A stretch of DNA of 55,267 nt from Burkholderiales bacterium (lineage in GTDB: Bacteria > Pseudomonadota > Gammaproteobacteria > Burkholderiales > Burkholderiaceae_C), in assembly GCA_028868305.1 (NCBI GenBank), contig JAGWUS010000023.1:1-55267 (forward strand), in the 5' to 3' direction. This document shows positions 36,410 to 45,562 of this stretch, one piece after another. Both the position numbers and the translations under genes were made by a program. Below the pieces are notes generated by a model. That model worked only from the letters and a program-made list of their open reading frames with translations, searched no databases and was not told where the DNA came from. Position 1 is the stretch's first letter, and the number at the start of each line of letters is the position of its first letter.

Positions 36410-36649
36410 ATGAGCCGTTTAACCATTACCCTGTCTGAGTCGCGCTACCGTGCGCTCAAGGAAGCTGCGGCCCAGCGAGACAAGACTATCGGGCAGTTGA
36501 TCGATGAAAGCCTGGATTTTTACGACATCAAGTCGCGTGAGCAGGCGAAAGACCTGGTGCGCAAAGCCCGCTTGTCCAGCCAGTTAAGCGAAGAGCAGGC
36601 GCTTGCTATTGCGGTGGAAGCAGTACGCGCCGTGCGTCAGGCGGTGTGA
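36410..36649 (+). CDS. RHH (CopG-like) antitoxin-type protein, orphan
   Basis: A 79-residue protein starting MSRLTITLSESRYRALKEAA, the beta strand and first helix of a ribbon-helix-helix DNA-binding domain; the second helix is DKTIGQLIDESLDFY. The C-terminal part (~45-79) would bind a toxin. I chose the ATG at 36410, with GAGAGG upstream, over an ATG at 36398. The partner frame begins at GTG 36646, overlapping this stop by GTGA as in antitoxin-PIN toxin pairs, but stops after 48 codons. So the antitoxin appears to have lost its toxin. It could persist as a plain regulator. Confidence 0.8.
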   Translation: MSRLTITLSESRYRALKEAAAQRDKTIGQLIDESLDFYDIKSREQAKDLVRKARLSSQLSEEQALAIAVEAVRAVRQAV

Positions 36650-36792
36650 GCACTTTTTTTGTTATTGACAACCCCTCCCTCAACGCCATTGAGGTCATCG
36701 CCAACGGTTTGGGTATGGATTTCTTTGAGTTTTTCAGCTGCATGAACCCAAAGCCAGCGCGAAGCCCTTCCGCTTGGCGTAGTCGGTCTTGA
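36646..36792 (+). pseudogene. Truncated PIN-type toxin remnant (candidate)
   Basis: A 48-codon frame beginning VSTFFVID, which resembles the first beta strand of a PIN nuclease (normally ..FVIDTNV..), with a GTGA overlap to the RHH gene. After VID the sequence no longer follows the PIN pattern and soon ends in a basic tail. The acidic catalytic residues after the first Asp are missing. The 195-bp gap to recG otherwise holds nothing I can name; on the minus strand part of it can be read as VRLGLDFIATNLLKTDYAKR, which may be debris of another gene. Identification rests on a short match plus gene order. Confidence 0.35.
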
Positions 36793-36843
36793 GCAGGTTG
36801 GTAGCAATGAAATCCAGACCCAAACGCACGGCACAATGGCTGC

Positions 36844-39066
36844 ATGCCCGCTCCCCCGCTCAAGCCCTTGCAATCCTCTGCTCCTCAAAAGGCGCTGGAG
36901 AAACTTGGCCTCAAGCGCGATATTGATCTGGCCTTGCACCTTCCACTGCGCTATGAGGACGAAACGCGTATCACCAAGCTGCGCGATGCCCGCGATGGCG
37001 ACACCGTGCAGATCGAAGCACGGGTGATGGACTGCGAAGTGAGCTACCGGCCCCGGCGCCAGCTGGTGGTGACGGTGGATGACGGCACCGAGACCTGTAC
37101 CCTGCGGTTCTTCAGCTTCTACCCCTCGCAACAGAAGGCACTGGCCGTGGGCAACCGCATCCGGGTGCGCGGTGAGGTCAAGGGCGGTTTTTTGGGCCGC
37201 ACCATGTTGCACCCAGCCTTCAAGACGGCCGGCGGTGATCTGCCCACGGCGTTGACGCCGGTGTATCCCACAGTGGCCGGCCTGCCCCAACCCTACCTGC
37301 GCAAGGCGGTGCTGGCCGGGTTGGCGCAGGCAGAACTGTCGGATACCTTTGCGCCCGGCGATCTAAGTGTTCTTGACAAAGGAATTGGCCATTACCCCTT
37401 GTGGACACTGCGTCAGGCGCTACAGTTTTTGCACCACCCGACACCGGATGTGTCGCTCGACACCTTGCAGGACCACAGCCACCCGGCATGGCAGCGGCTC
37501 AAGGCCGAAGAGTTGCTGGCACAGCAGATTTCGCAATTGCAGAGCCGCCGCTCCCGGGCATCGCTGCGCGCCCCGGTCTTGCAACTGCCTTTGCCGGAGC
37601 CCAAAGACTCCCTGCACCAGCGCCTGCTGGCAGTGCTGCCGTTTGCGCTGACTGCCGCGCAGCGCCGCGTGAGTGCGGAGATTGCCAATGACATGGCCCG
37701 CCATACGCCCATGCACCGGCTTTTGCAGGGGGATGTGGGCGCCGGCAAGACCGTGGTGGCGGCGCTGGCTGCTGCCATCTGCATGGATGCAGGCTGGCAG
37801 TGCGCCCTGATGGCACCAACCGAAATTTTGGCCGAGCAGCATTTCCGCAAGCTCATTGGGTGGCTCGAACCTTTGGGCATCACCACTGCCTGGCTGACGG
37901 GTACGCAAAAGGCGAAGGAGCGTCGCGCCATGCTGGCGCTGATCGAAAGTGGCGAGGCCAAGCTGGTGGTGGGCACGCACGCGGTGATTCAGGAGAAAGT
38001 GCATTTCAAGAACCTGGCGCTGGCGGTGATCGACGAGCAGCACCGCTTTGGCGTGGCACAGCGCCTGGCACTGCGCAAGAAGATGACCACCATAGAGGGG
38101 GAGTTGGATCCGTCTCAGGGACACCGCGGAACCGGCTCCGCCGGGCCGCAGGGTGTCGCCCCCTTGAGGGGGGAGGCGGCTACACGCAGTGAGTCCGCAA
38201 CGGGGGTGGAACCCCATTTGTTGATGATGACGGCCACGCCGATTCCCCGCACGCTGGCGATGAGCTATTACGCCGATCTGGACGTGTCCACCCTGGACGA
38301 GCTGCCCCCTGGGCGCACGCCCATCGTTACCAAGGTGTTGAACGAAGCGCGGCGCGACGAGGTGATCGAACGCATCCACGCCCAGATTGCCCAGGGGCGC
38401 CAGGTGTACTGGGTGTGCCCGCTGATTGAAGAGAGCGAAGCGCTGGATTTGAGCAATGCTACGCAAACCCATGCCGAACTGGCTGAAGCCTTAAGTGATG
38501 TGAAGATGCCCAATGGTGAAACAGCCCAGGTCGGACTGCTGCACTCGCGCATGCCGCCCGACGAGAAGAAGGCCGTGATGACCGCCTTCACCCAGGGGCA
38601 CATCGCGGTGCTGGCGAGTACGACGGTGATTGAGGTGGGCGTTGATGTGCCCAACGCCTCGCTGATGGTGATTGAACATGCCGAGCGTTTTGGCCTGAGC
38701 CAGCTGCACCAGCTGCGTGGCCGCGTGGGCCGGGGCGCTGCGGCCTCGGCCTGCGTGCTGCTGTACTCCACCGGCGATGCGCCACGGCTGGGTGAGGCGG
38801 CGCGCGAGCGGCTCAAGGCCATGCTAGAGACCAATGACGGCTTTGAGATTGCCCGGCGTGATTTGGAGATTCGTGGCCCCGGTGAATTCCTTGGGGCCCG
38901 CCAGTCGGGGGAAGCCATGCTGCGTTTCGCCAATCTGGCCACTGACACGGCGCTGCTGGAATGGGCCCGCAAAGAAGCCCCGATGATGCTGGACCACCAT
39001 CCGCATCTGGCGGAGAAACACGTGCAACGCTGGCTGGGTGGCAAAGCGGAGTTCCTGAAAGCCTGA
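36844..39066 (+). CDS. recG: ATP-dependent DNA helicase RecG
   Basis: A 740-residue RecG, which reverses stalled forks and acts on branched DNA. The wedge (OB) domain is in the N-terminal ~150 residues (ITKLRDARDGDTVQIEARVM). Helicase motifs are clear: Walker A GDVGAGKTVVAAL (Lys302), DEQHRFGVAQR (Asp397), MMTATPIPRTLAM, STTVIEVGVDVPNASLMVIE and QLHQLRGRVGRG. Between DEQH and TATP lies an extra ~35-residue Gly/Ser/Ala/Arg-rich segment (residues ~415-456, DNA 38094-38212), absent from E. coli RecG and in frame. It probably forms a surface loop, but effect on activity is unknown. queA is divergent upstream; the next gene starts right after. Confidence 0.95.
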   Translation: MPAPPLKPLQSSAPQKALEKLGLKRDIDLALHLPLRYEDETRITKLRDARDGDTVQIEARVMDCEVSYRPRRQLVVTVDDGTETCTLRFFSFYPSQQKALAVGNRIRVRGEVKGGFLGRTMLHPAFKTAGGDLPTALTPVYPTVAGLPQPYLRKAVLAGLAQAELSDTFAPGDLSVLDKGIGHYPLWTLRQALQFLHHPTPDVSLDTLQDHSHPAWQRLKAEELLAQQISQLQSRRSRASLRAPVLQLPLPEPKDSLHQRLLAVLPFALTAAQRRVSAEIANDMARHTPMHRLLQGDVGAGKTVVAALAAAICMDAGWQCALMAPTEILAEQHFRKLIGWLEPLGITTAWLTGTQKAKERRAMLALIESGEAKLVVGTHAVIQEKVHFKNLALAVIDEQHRFGVAQRLALRKKMTTIEGELDPSQGHRGTGSAGPQGVAPLRGEAATRSESATGVEPHLLMMTATPIPRTLAMSYYADLDVSTLDELPPGRTPIVTKVLNEARRDEVIERIHAQIAQGRQVYWVCPLIEESEALDLSNATQTHAELAEALSDVKMPNGETAQVGLLHSRMPPDEKKAVMTAFTQGHIAVLASTTVIEVGVDVPNASLMVIEHAERFGLSQLHQLRGRVGRGAAASACVLLYSTGDAPRLGEAARERLKAMLETNDGFEIARRDLEIRGPGEFLGARQSGEAMLRFANLATDTALLEWARKEAPMMLDHHPHLAEKHVQRWLGGKAEFLKA
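38094..38212 (+). repeat. In-frame GC-rich insertion inside recG
   Basis: About 119 bp with a different texture from the surrounding gene, containing the inverted repeats CCCCCTTGAGGGGG and CCGGCTCCGCCGG. It is translated as a low-complexity run (GTGSAGPQGVAPLRGEAATR). It resembles GC-rich dispersed elements I recall from Comamonadaceae genomes. No second copy is seen in this window. Confidence 0.55.
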
Positions 39067-39078
39067 GTGGGTGACGAC

Positions 39079-40032
39079 ATGATGCTGAATCCTTTTGATA
39101 TTCCCCTGGGTTGGCTTCTGGGGGCTGCTGTGCTGGTGGTTCTGGCCTGGTTCGGCTGGGTGGAGTACCACGCCCATCTGCTCAAGACCCATGTCACGCA
39201 AGACGGCGGCGTGCTGCGCTTCGTGGCACACGGGTGGTCGGTGGAGGCGCACCGTGGCAAGGAGCAGCTGGTGGTGCAGGCGCGCCACGGCCATTACAGC
39301 CATCAGCGGCTGGATGAAGAGGATTTGCAGGTCCAGGAAGGCGCTGTGGAGGTGAAACTGCCAGCGCCCGGGTTGCGGATCGAGGTCAAGCCTGGCGCAG
39401 CGCAGGGGACCTGCGTGGTGATGTTCCATGCCGCGGATGAGATTGCCTTGGCGGCGCAGAGCAAGACCGGCGGCCAGCGCTCGGAGGTGCGCGTGGACAG
39501 GGTGCCTGCACCGGTCGCGGTGCAATTTTCTGCGTTTGCCGGGCAGTTGCGCGTCTGGGTAGAGAAGCTGGAGCAGCGCATCGCTGCGCAGCGCAAAGCC
39601 GAGCTGGAGGCATTGGAACGCCAGACCGCCGACGTGGCGGCGACTCCCCCGGAGTCATCCAAAGAGAAGCTGACGCCCGACCAGCAGGTGGCCCAATGGC
39701 GCAGGGCGGCAGGGTTTTCTGGATCCTCCAGTGAAATCGGACTCAACGAGAAGGGCGGCGTGCTCTGGTTCGTGGACCTGGATCCGACAGGGCGCATTAC
39801 CCTGCATTCGGATGGGCGGACCATTCATACCACCCTGGCGGGCGCGTCAATTGCCTCGCTGGGGGGCGAACTGGAGGTGGGCGTGCGCGATGACTACTGG
39901 AGCGCAGACGAGCCCGAGTTGCGCCGGTTTCGGATTCTCAAGGGCTTGCCACCCGACGAGCGCCGCGCCTGGAAGGAGCGCATGGAAATCCTGCGCGACG
40001 AAATGCGAGCAGCCGCCGGGCCCAAGCTTTAG
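39079..40032 (+). CDS. Hypothetical membrane-anchored protein
   Basis: About 317 residues; not recognised. A single N-terminal membrane helix (~9-27: LGWLLGAAVLVVLAWFGWVE) is followed by a soluble region. The middle (~35-150) is beta-rich and could be a small barrel; then a coiled-coil-like stretch (VEKLEQRIAAQRKAELEALE) and a C-terminal beta/charged region ending PDERRAWKERMEILRDEMRA. No catalytic motif is seen. The start is uncertain among GTG 39067, ATG 39079 and ATG 39082. It follows recG without a gap and precedes oxyR by 29 bp, so it may be co-transcribed with recG. Confidence 0.7.
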   Translation: MMLNPFDIPLGWLLGAAVLVVLAWFGWVEYHAHLLKTHVTQDGGVLRFVAHGWSVEAHRGKEQLVVQARHGHYSHQRLDEEDLQVQEGAVEVKLPAPGLRIEVKPGAAQGTCVVMFHAADEIALAAQSKTGGQRSEVRVDRVPAPVAVQFSAFAGQLRVWVEKLEQRIAAQRKAELEALERQTADVAATPPESSKEKLTPDQQVAQWRRAAGFSGSSSEIGLNEKGGVLWFVDLDPTGRITLHSDGRTIHTTLAGASIASLGGELEVGVRDDYWSADEPELRRFRILKGLPPDERRAWKERMEILRDEMRAAAGPKL

Positions 40033-40061
40033 ACTATTCTTCCAGACAGGACAATCGCGCT

Positions 40062-41021
40062 ATGACTCTCACCGAACTCAAATATATTGTCGCGGTGGCG
40101 CGTGAGCGGCACTTTGGCAAAGCGGCGGAAGCCTGCTTTGTGTCGCAGCCCACTCTGTCGGTGGCGGTGAAAAAGCTGGAGGAAGAGCTCGACGTAAAGC
40201 TCTTTGAGCGCAGTGCGAATGAAGTGGCGGTGACCCCGTTGGGCGAAGAAATCGTGCGCCAGGCACAAAGCGTGCTGGAGCAGGCGTCGAACATCAAGGA
40301 TATTGCCAAGCGCGGCAAAGACCCCCTGGCGGGGCCCTTGAAACTCGGGGTGATCTACACCATTGCGCCCTATTTGCTGCCGGATCTGGTGCGCCAGGTC
40401 ATCACCCATTCGCCGCAGATGCCCTTGATGTTGCAGGAAAATTTCACGGTCAAGCTGCTGGAGATGCTGCGTACCGGCGAGATTGACTGTGCCATATTGG
40501 CCGAGCCGTTTCCGGACACGGGCCTAGCGGTGGCCCAACTGTACGACGAGCCTTTTTATGCAGCGGTTCCCATGAACCACCCGCTGGCCCAGCAGGACAG
40601 CGTGACGACCGAAGAGCTCAAGCGTGAAACCATGCTGCTGTTGGGCACAGGCCATTGTTTTCGTGACCACGTGCTCGAAGTCTGCCCGGAGTTCGCCCGT
40701 TTTTCCAGCGATGCGGAGGGCATACGCAAGAGCTTTGAAGGCTCGTCGCTGGAGACCATCAAGTACATGGTGGCCGCGGGTATGGGCATTACCCTGGTGC
40801 CGCGCCTGAGCGTTCCGCGGGAGTCCCTGGAAAATAAAAAACGCCGGCACGAAGATGCCTATGTCAAATACCTGCCGGTGCAGGATGGCAAAGGTGCATC
40901 TCCGCCCACCCGGCGCGTTGTGCTGGCATGGCGGCGCAGCTTTACGCGGTATGAGGCCATCGCCGCTTTGCGCAACGCCATTTACAGCTGCGAATTGCCC
41001 GGGGTGACGCGCCTCTCGTAA
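40062..41021 (+). CDS. oxyR: Hydrogen peroxide sensor OxyR (LysR family)
   Basis: A 319-residue LysR regulator with the helix-turn-helix at ~15-60 (HFGKAAEACFVSQPTLSVAV). The redox pair is Cys199 and Cys208 in TGHCFRDHVLEVC, the same numbering and spacing as in E. coli OxyR, where peroxide oxidation forms the activating disulfide. The regulatory domain begins GPLKLGVIYTIAPYLLPDLV. In several betaproteobacteria OxyR both represses and activates. Targets such as katG or ahpC are not in the window. ubiA follows after ~70 bp that hold a dispersed repeat. Confidence 0.95.
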   Translation: MTLTELKYIVAVARERHFGKAAEACFVSQPTLSVAVKKLEEELDVKLFERSANEVAVTPLGEEIVRQAQSVLEQASNIKDIAKRGKDPLAGPLKLGVIYTIAPYLLPDLVRQVITHSPQMPLMLQENFTVKLLEMLRTGEIDCAILAEPFPDTGLAVAQLYDEPFYAAVPMNHPLAQQDSVTTEELKRETMLLLGTGHCFRDHVLEVCPEFARFSSDAEGIRKSFEGSSLETIKYMVAAGMGITLVPRLSVPRESLENKKRRHEDAYVKYLPVQDGKGASPPTRRVVLAWRRSFTRYEAIAALRNAIYSCELPGVTRLS

Positions 41022-41043
41022 TTTTTAACAAAATTGGCTGCAA

Positions 41044-41086
41044 GCCCGCGTGCATATTGCGCAAGCAGCTATCAAATAAATAGCAA
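41044..41086 (-). repeat. 43-bp dispersed repeat, copy 3 (oxyR-ubiA gap)
   Basis: Read on the minus strand it begins TTGCTATTTATTTGATAGCT, with perfect GCTAT/ATAGC arms, and ends CACGCGGGC. It matches copies at 17350, 20838 and 52665. It ends 4 bp before the GTG start of ubiA, so it covers the ribosome-binding region. Confidence 0.75.
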
Positions 41087-41090
41087 ATTC

Positions 41091-41942
41091 GTGACCGAAC
41101 GTTTTTCCCTGTACCTTGATCTGATCCGCTGGAATCGCCCTGCGGGCTGGCTGCTGCTGCTGTGGCCATCGCTCAGTGCGCTGTGGCTGGCTGCAGGTGG
41201 GTTTCCGGGGTGGCATCTGATTCTGGTTTTTACCCTCGGCACCATCCTGATGCGCAGCGCGGGCTGCTGTATCAACGATGTGGCCGACCGGGAGTTTGAC
41301 CGCCACGTCAAACGCACCGCGCAGCGCCCGGTAACCCGTGGTGCGGTGTCGGTGCGCGAGGCGCTGGTTGTGGGGGCCGTGCTGGCGCTGGCAGCGTTTG
41401 GCCTGGTGTTGACGACCAACGACCACACTGTGGCCTGGTCATTCGCCGCGCTGGCGGTGTCGCTGGCCTACCCCTATGCCAAGCGCTTTGTGTCCATGCC
41501 GCAAGCGGTGCTGGGCATCGCGTTCAGCTTTGGAATCCCCATGGCCTACGCTGCGGTGCGGGCGGACATACCGGTGCAGGCCTGGGTGCTGCTGGTGGGC
41601 AATCTGTTCTGGGTACTGGCCTATGACACCGAATACGCCATGGTGGACCGCGATGACGACCTGCGCATCGGCATGAAAACATCGGCCATCACCCTGGGCC
41701 GATGGGATGTGCCTGCGGTGTTGGCGTTCTATGTGCTGCACCTGGTGATCTGGTCCTGGGTGATTGCGCCGCTGGTGCACCGCTGGGGCTGGTGGTTGGG
41801 CGTGGCAGCGGCGCTGGCGCAGGTCGTGTGGCACGCCACCCTGATCCGGGACCGTTCCCGCGAGGGCTGTTTCAAGGCGTTCCGGTTGAACCACTGGGTG
41901 GGCTTTTCGCTTTTCTGCGGGGTAGTGTTGTCGTACGTCTGA
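41091..41942 (+). CDS. ubiA: 4-hydroxybenzoate polyprenyltransferase
   Basis: A 283-residue integral membrane prenyltransferase of ubiquinone synthesis. Two Asp-rich motifs bind the polyprenyl diphosphate: [20 protein letters not shown] and [20 protein letters not shown]. The N-terminal [20 protein letters not shown] and about eight hydrophobic helices fit UbiA. The start is taken as GTG at 41091 ([11 protein letters not shown]), because the sequence upstream is the dispersed repeat; a TTG at 41034 in the same frame would translate the repeat. No Shine-Dalgarno remains in front of the GTG, so expression may be affected by the repeat. ubiC is not adjacent. Confidence 0.93.
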   Translation: MTERFSLYLDLIRWNRPAGWLLLLWPSLSALWLAAGGFPGWHLILVFTLGTILMRSAGCCINDVADREFDRHVKRTAQRPVTRGAVSVREALVVGAVLALAAFGLVLTTNDHTVAWSFAALAVSLAYPYAKRFVSMPQAVLGIAFSFGIPMAYAAVRADIPVQAWVLLVGNLFWVLAYDTEYAMVDRDDDLRIGMKTSAITLGRWDVPAVLAFYVLHLVIWSWVIAPLVHRWGWWLGVAAALAQVVWHATLIRDRSREGCFKAFRLNHWVGFSLFCGVVLSYV

Positions 41943-42031
41943 GTTGGTGGCAGAAATGACCTGCCAAGGTGCTGCGTCTTGGGCAACCCGGCAAAATTCT
42001 GCCTGAGTGGAAATACGCCTAAGGTGCCCAT

Positions 42032-43570
42032 ATGACAGCACGCCGAGTTCTGGTCTGGTTCAAGCGCGACTTGCGGGTGCACGACCACGCGCCGCTGGTT
42101 GCTGCACTTGCACATGATGATGCGCTGGCATTGTTTGTCATCGAACCTGAATGGTTGCACAGCCCGGAGTGCGATGGTAGCCATGTCGACTTTGTACTGG
42201 CTTGCCTGACCGAACTGCGGGCTGCACTGGCAGTGCGTGGCATGCCGCTGCTGGTGCGAGTCGGCTCGGCTGTGCAGGTGCTCACCCAACTGCACAACGA
42301 GGTCGCTTTCACCCACCTGCTGAGCCACGAAGAAACGGGCCCCGGCTGGTCGTATGGACGCGATCTGCAGGTGGTGGCCTGGTGCAAGGCGTCGCGCATT
42401 GCCTGGCAGGAGTTCACCCAGACTGGCGTGGTGCGCCGTTTGCGCAGCCGTAGCGGCTGGGCACAGCGCTGGCAGGCCCGGATGGATGCACCGTTGCACT
42501 TGCTGGACGGTAAATTTGTTGCAGCAGTAACCCTCGACCAACCCGCGCTACCCACCCTGTCCAGTCTGGGATTGATGCCGCACGGTAAAAAACTGCAGCC
42601 TCCTGGCGAGAAGGCTGCACGGCAAACGCTCAAAAGTTTCTTGCAAGTGCGCGGCTACGACTACCGCAAGGCACTTTCCAGCCCCTTGAGTGCTGAGGAG
42701 GGCTGTAGCCGTTTGAGCCCGCATCTTGCGTTTGGCACCCTGTCAATGCGCACCGTACACCAGGCCACCGAAGTAGCCATCGGTAGCGCGCCCGACCGCG
42801 CGCTGGCTTATTCGCTGCGCGGTTTTGCCGGGCGACTGCGATGGCACTGCCACTTCATGCAAAAGCTCGAAGACGAGCCCAACATAGAGTTTCACAACTT
42901 TGCCCGTGTGTGCGACGGGCTGCGCGAGAACGACTTCAACGACCACTATTTTTCTGCGTGGTGCGAGGGCCGCACCGGCTACCCCATGGTGGACGCGTGC
43001 ATGCGTTCGCTGATCGCAACCGGCTGGCTCAACTTTCGGATGCGGGCCATGTTGGTGAGCTTTGCCAGTTACCACCTGTGGTTGCACTGGCGCCAAACCG
43101 GCCTGTTTTTGGCCCGCCAGTTTCTGGACTACGAACCCGGCATTCACTGGAGTCAGATGCAGATGCAAAGCGGTACCACCGGTATCAACACGCTGCGCAT
43201 GTATTCCCCCACCAAGCAGGCGCAAGACCAGGATCCGGAGGGCCTGTTTATCCGCCGCTGGATACCCGAACTCGCCCGGGTGCCTCTGCCTTATCTGGCA
43301 GCGCCGTGGAAGATGGATGAGAGTTTGCAGCACATGGCCGGTTGCATGATTGGCGTGGACTACCCGCGCCCTGTAGTGGATGACAAGGCGGCGATAAAAG
43401 CCGCCAAAGACCGGATGTATGGGCTGCGCCAAACTCAGGAGGCACGGGAGGAGGCAGGCGCAGTGCAAGCACGCCACGGTTCCCGCAAGAGTGGCTTGCC
43501 ACCCTCCGGTCAGCGGCGCAAGGTGGAGGAACCCCCCACGCCCCGTGCGCAGGGCGACCTGTTTGCCTGA
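42032..43570 (+). CDS. Cryptochrome/deoxyribodipyrimidine photolyase family protein
   Basis: A 512-residue photolyase-fold protein. The N-terminal antenna (alpha/beta) domain starts RRVLVWFKRDLRVHDHAPLV (~5-135). The FAD-binding helical domain has YRKALSSPLS, SRLSPHLAFGTLS, RTGYPMVDACMRSLIATGWLNF, LDYEPGIHWSQMQMQSGTT and SPTKQAQDQDPEGLFIRRWI. The usual FRIFNP of CPD photolyases is replaced by LRMYSP, and LRRWHC-type residues differ, so this is a divergent clade and may be a cryptochrome rather than a CPD repair enzyme. The last ~60 residues are polar and disordered. It is followed by the DUF2256 gene and the iron-sulfur photolyase. Confidence 0.88.
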   Translation: MTARRVLVWFKRDLRVHDHAPLVAALAHDDALALFVIEPEWLHSPECDGSHVDFVLACLTELRAALAVRGMPLLVRVGSAVQVLTQLHNEVAFTHLLSHEETGPGWSYGRDLQVVAWCKASRIAWQEFTQTGVVRRLRSRSGWAQRWQARMDAPLHLLDGKFVAAVTLDQPALPTLSSLGLMPHGKKLQPPGEKAARQTLKSFLQVRGYDYRKALSSPLSAEEGCSRLSPHLAFGTLSMRTVHQATEVAIGSAPDRALAYSLRGFAGRLRWHCHFMQKLEDEPNIEFHNFARVCDGLRENDFNDHYFSAWCEGRTGYPMVDACMRSLIATGWLNFRMRAMLVSFASYHLWLHWRQTGLFLARQFLDYEPGIHWSQMQMQSGTTGINTLRMYSPTKQAQDQDPEGLFIRRWIPELARVPLPYLAAPWKMDESLQHMAGCMIGVDYPRPVVDDKAAIKAAKDRMYGLRQTQEAREEAGAVQARHGSRKSGLPPSGQRRKVEEPPTPRAQGDLFA

Positions 43571-43588
43571 ATTGTAAAAACCCTGAAC

Positions 43589-43753
43589 ATGAAAAGCGAT
43601 TTCAAAGGCAACAAGCAATCCTTGCCCAGCAAGCGCTGCGCTGTGTGTGGTCGCACGATGACCTGGCGCAAGGCGTGGGCTAAAAACTGGGAGTCGGTGT
43701 TGTACTGCTCGGATGTCTGTCGGGCCAAAAAAAACAATAAGAAAATTCCATGA
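43589..43753 (+). CDS. DUF2256 family small zinc-ribbon protein (54 aa)
   Basis: A 54-residue basic protein, [20 protein letters not shown] and onward, with paired cysteines [18 protein letters not shown] and [10 protein letters not shown] that form a C-X2-C / C-X3-C zinc knuckle. This matches DUF2256, a family often found next to cryptochrome/photolyase genes. Its stop overlaps the ATG of the iron-sulfur photolyase gene (ATGA), which supports translation. Function is unknown; an accessory role for the neighbouring photolyase is an inference from gene order. Confidence 0.85.
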   Translation: MKSDFKGNKQSLPSKRCAVCGRTMTWRKAWAKNWESVLYCSDVCRAKKNNKKIP

Positions 43754-45309
43754 CCAAAACCAAATCGAACCCAGCCACCGTGCGCAATCTGGTTATTGTG
43801 CTGGGCGACCAGCTCGATGCAGAGTCATCTGCGCTGCAAGACTTTGATGCAGCGCAGGATGTGGTGTGGATGGCCGAGGTGAGAGAAGAGTCCACGCATG
43901 TGTGGTCGGCCAAGCAGCGCATTGCTGTGTTTATCAGCGCCATGCGCCATTTCGCGGATTACTTGCGCTGGCAGGGTATGCCACTGGCGTACACCCAACT
44001 GGACGATGCCGACAACCGTGGCACCCTGACGCTGGAACTGGACCACGCCCTTAAGCAACTGCGACCCTCGGGCTTGTTGATGACTGCGCCCGGGGATTGG
44101 CGTGTACTGCAAAGCCTGCGTGCGGTAGCGGCCAGGCACAAGTTGCCTTTGGAGGTGCGCGACGACACCCATTTTTTCAGCACAGTGCGCGACTTCGCGG
44201 AGTTTGCAAAAGGCCGTAAACAACTGCGCCTGGAGTACTGGTACCGACCTATGCGCCAAAAGCACGGCATCTTGATGGATGGCAAAGAGCCGGTGGGTGG
44301 GCAGTGGAATTTTGATGAAGACAACCGCGAGTCGTTTGGCAAAGCCGGTCCGCAAAACGTTCCACAGCCTACGCGCTTTGCACCCGATGCCATCACCCAG
44401 GAAGTCATTGCCTTGGTGAACACGCACTTCGCAGACCACCCGGGCACACTGGGCAGCTTTGGCTGGCCGGTTACTCGGGCGCAAGCGTTGGCTGCGTTGA
44501 AGGCGTTTGTCGAACAGCGCCTGCCCCTGTTTGGCCAGTATGAAGACGCCATGTGGTCGGGCGAGCCCTGGCTCTACCACTCGCACCTGAGCTGTGCGCT
44601 GAATCTCAAACTGTTGAACCCAAGGGAAGTGGTGCAGGCCGCTGAAGACGCTTACCGGGCAGGCCTGGTGCCGCTGGCGGCGGCGGAAGGGTTCATCCGC
44701 CAAATTTTGGGCTGGCGCGAATACGTGCGCGGTATTTATTGGACCCAGATGCCCCAGTACCTGGAGCACAACGCACTGGATGCGCAAGTAGACCTACCCG
44801 CTTGGTACTGGACTGGCGAAACCGATATGGCTTGCCTGAAAGACGCTATCCAGCAGACACTGGACCACGGTTACGCCCACCATATCCAGCGTCTGATGGT
44901 GACCGGGCTCTATGCCCTGCTGCTGGGGGTCAAGCCGCAAGCAGTGCATGCCTGGTACCTCAGTGTGTATGTGGACGCGGTGGAGTGGGTAGAACTTCCC
45001 AACACAGTGGGTATGGGCCAATATGCAGATGGCGGTGTCATGGCCAGCAAGCCCTACGTGGCCAGTGGTAAATACATCCAGCGGATGAGCAACCACTGCA
45101 AAGGCTGCCAGTACGATCCAGCGCAATCGATCGGGGAAAACGCCTGCCCGTTCACCACGCTGTACTGGGACTTTTTGAAGCGCCACGAGCCACTGCTGAA
45201 GAAAAATCCACGCATGGCCATGCAGCTCAAGAACCTGAACCGGCTGGACGCGCAGGCGCGTGATGCCATCGCCGTGCAAGCCGCCGCACACCGCGCTGCA
45301 CAATTTTGA
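43750..45309 (+). CDS. phrB: Iron-sulfur bacterial cryptochrome/photolyase ((6-4) photolyase PhrB type)
   Basis: A 519-residue FeS-BCP protein. The N-terminal domain starts [18 protein letters not shown]. The four cysteines that hold the [4Fe-4S] cluster are Cys362, Cys450, Cys453 and Cys466; the spacing (88, 3, 13) equals that of Agrobacterium PhrB. Other marks are [40 protein letters not shown] and [20 protein letters not shown]. Characterised members repair (6-4) photoproducts with FAD and a ribolumazine antenna. The start overlaps the DUF2256 stop. Its 3' end overlaps a decayed gene of another photolyase-related family. Confidence 0.94.
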   Translation: MTKTKSNPATVRNLVIVLGDQLDAESSALQDFDAAQDVVWMAEVREESTHVWSAKQRIAVFISAMRHFADYLRWQGMPLAYTQLDDADNRGTLTLELDHALKQLRPSGLLMTAPGDWRVLQSLRAVAARHKLPLEVRDDTHFFSTVRDFAEFAKGRKQLRLEYWYRPMRQKHGILMDGKEPVGGQWNFDEDNRESFGKAGPQNVPQPTRFAPDAITQEVIALVNTHFADHPGTLGSFGWPVTRAQALAALKAFVEQRLPLFGQYEDAMWSGEPWLYHSHLSCALNLKLLNPREVVQAAEDAYRAGLVPLAAAEGFIRQILGWREYVRGIYWTQMPQYLEHNALDAQVDLPAWYWTGETDMACLKDAIQQTLDHGYAHHIQRLMVTGLYALLLGVKPQAVHAWYLSVYVDAVEWVELPNTVGMGQYADGGVMASKPYVASGKYIQRMSNHCKGCQYDPAQSIGENACPFTTLYWDFLKRHEPLLKKNPRMAMQLKNLNRLDAQARDAIAVQAAAHRAAQF

Positions 45310-45400
45310 GCCCGCGCTGCAAGCTGCCCAGGCGCGACTTGCCGCCGTCAACCCCGATGCTTATGCGCGTACCCGCAACGCACTCGACGGCGCCCGGTGC
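45263..45400 (+). pseudogene. Remnant of a third photolyase-like gene (5' end only)
   Basis: The frame from the ATG at 45263 reads through [20 protein letters not shown], then ARTRNALDGA, a pattern I associate with the N-terminus of another FAD-binding photolyase-related protein (where it continues with VTRLSPYITHG). After about base 45395 the similarity stops and the frame runs into unrelated sequence. The first ~46 bp overlap the phrB 3' end. The FAD-binding body is missing, so this is a deletion remnant. The 160 bp that follow (45400-45560) hold nothing I can name. Confidence 0.45.
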
Positions 45401-45562
45401 GGCACTGATCAAAGGCCGCGATGTGTGGCGCATGCACCCCTGGGTGGTGACTTCTCCGACGTCGGCGTCGCATGGTGGAGTCGTGCGAATCGCTATAGCA
45501 CCAGTTTCTCGCGGTGGTGGGGTCAAACCCGCTTGCCAACGCGCACAACGCTTAGAAAAACC

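Noticed and set aside
36646..36843. A tRNA or small RNA gene in the RHH-recG gap
   Set aside because: No cloverleaf, no terminator, and the stretch is better explained as gene debris.
38094..38212. Intein or group II intron in recG
   Set aside because: Far too short, no splicing motifs, and it stays in frame; a short repeat insertion explains it.
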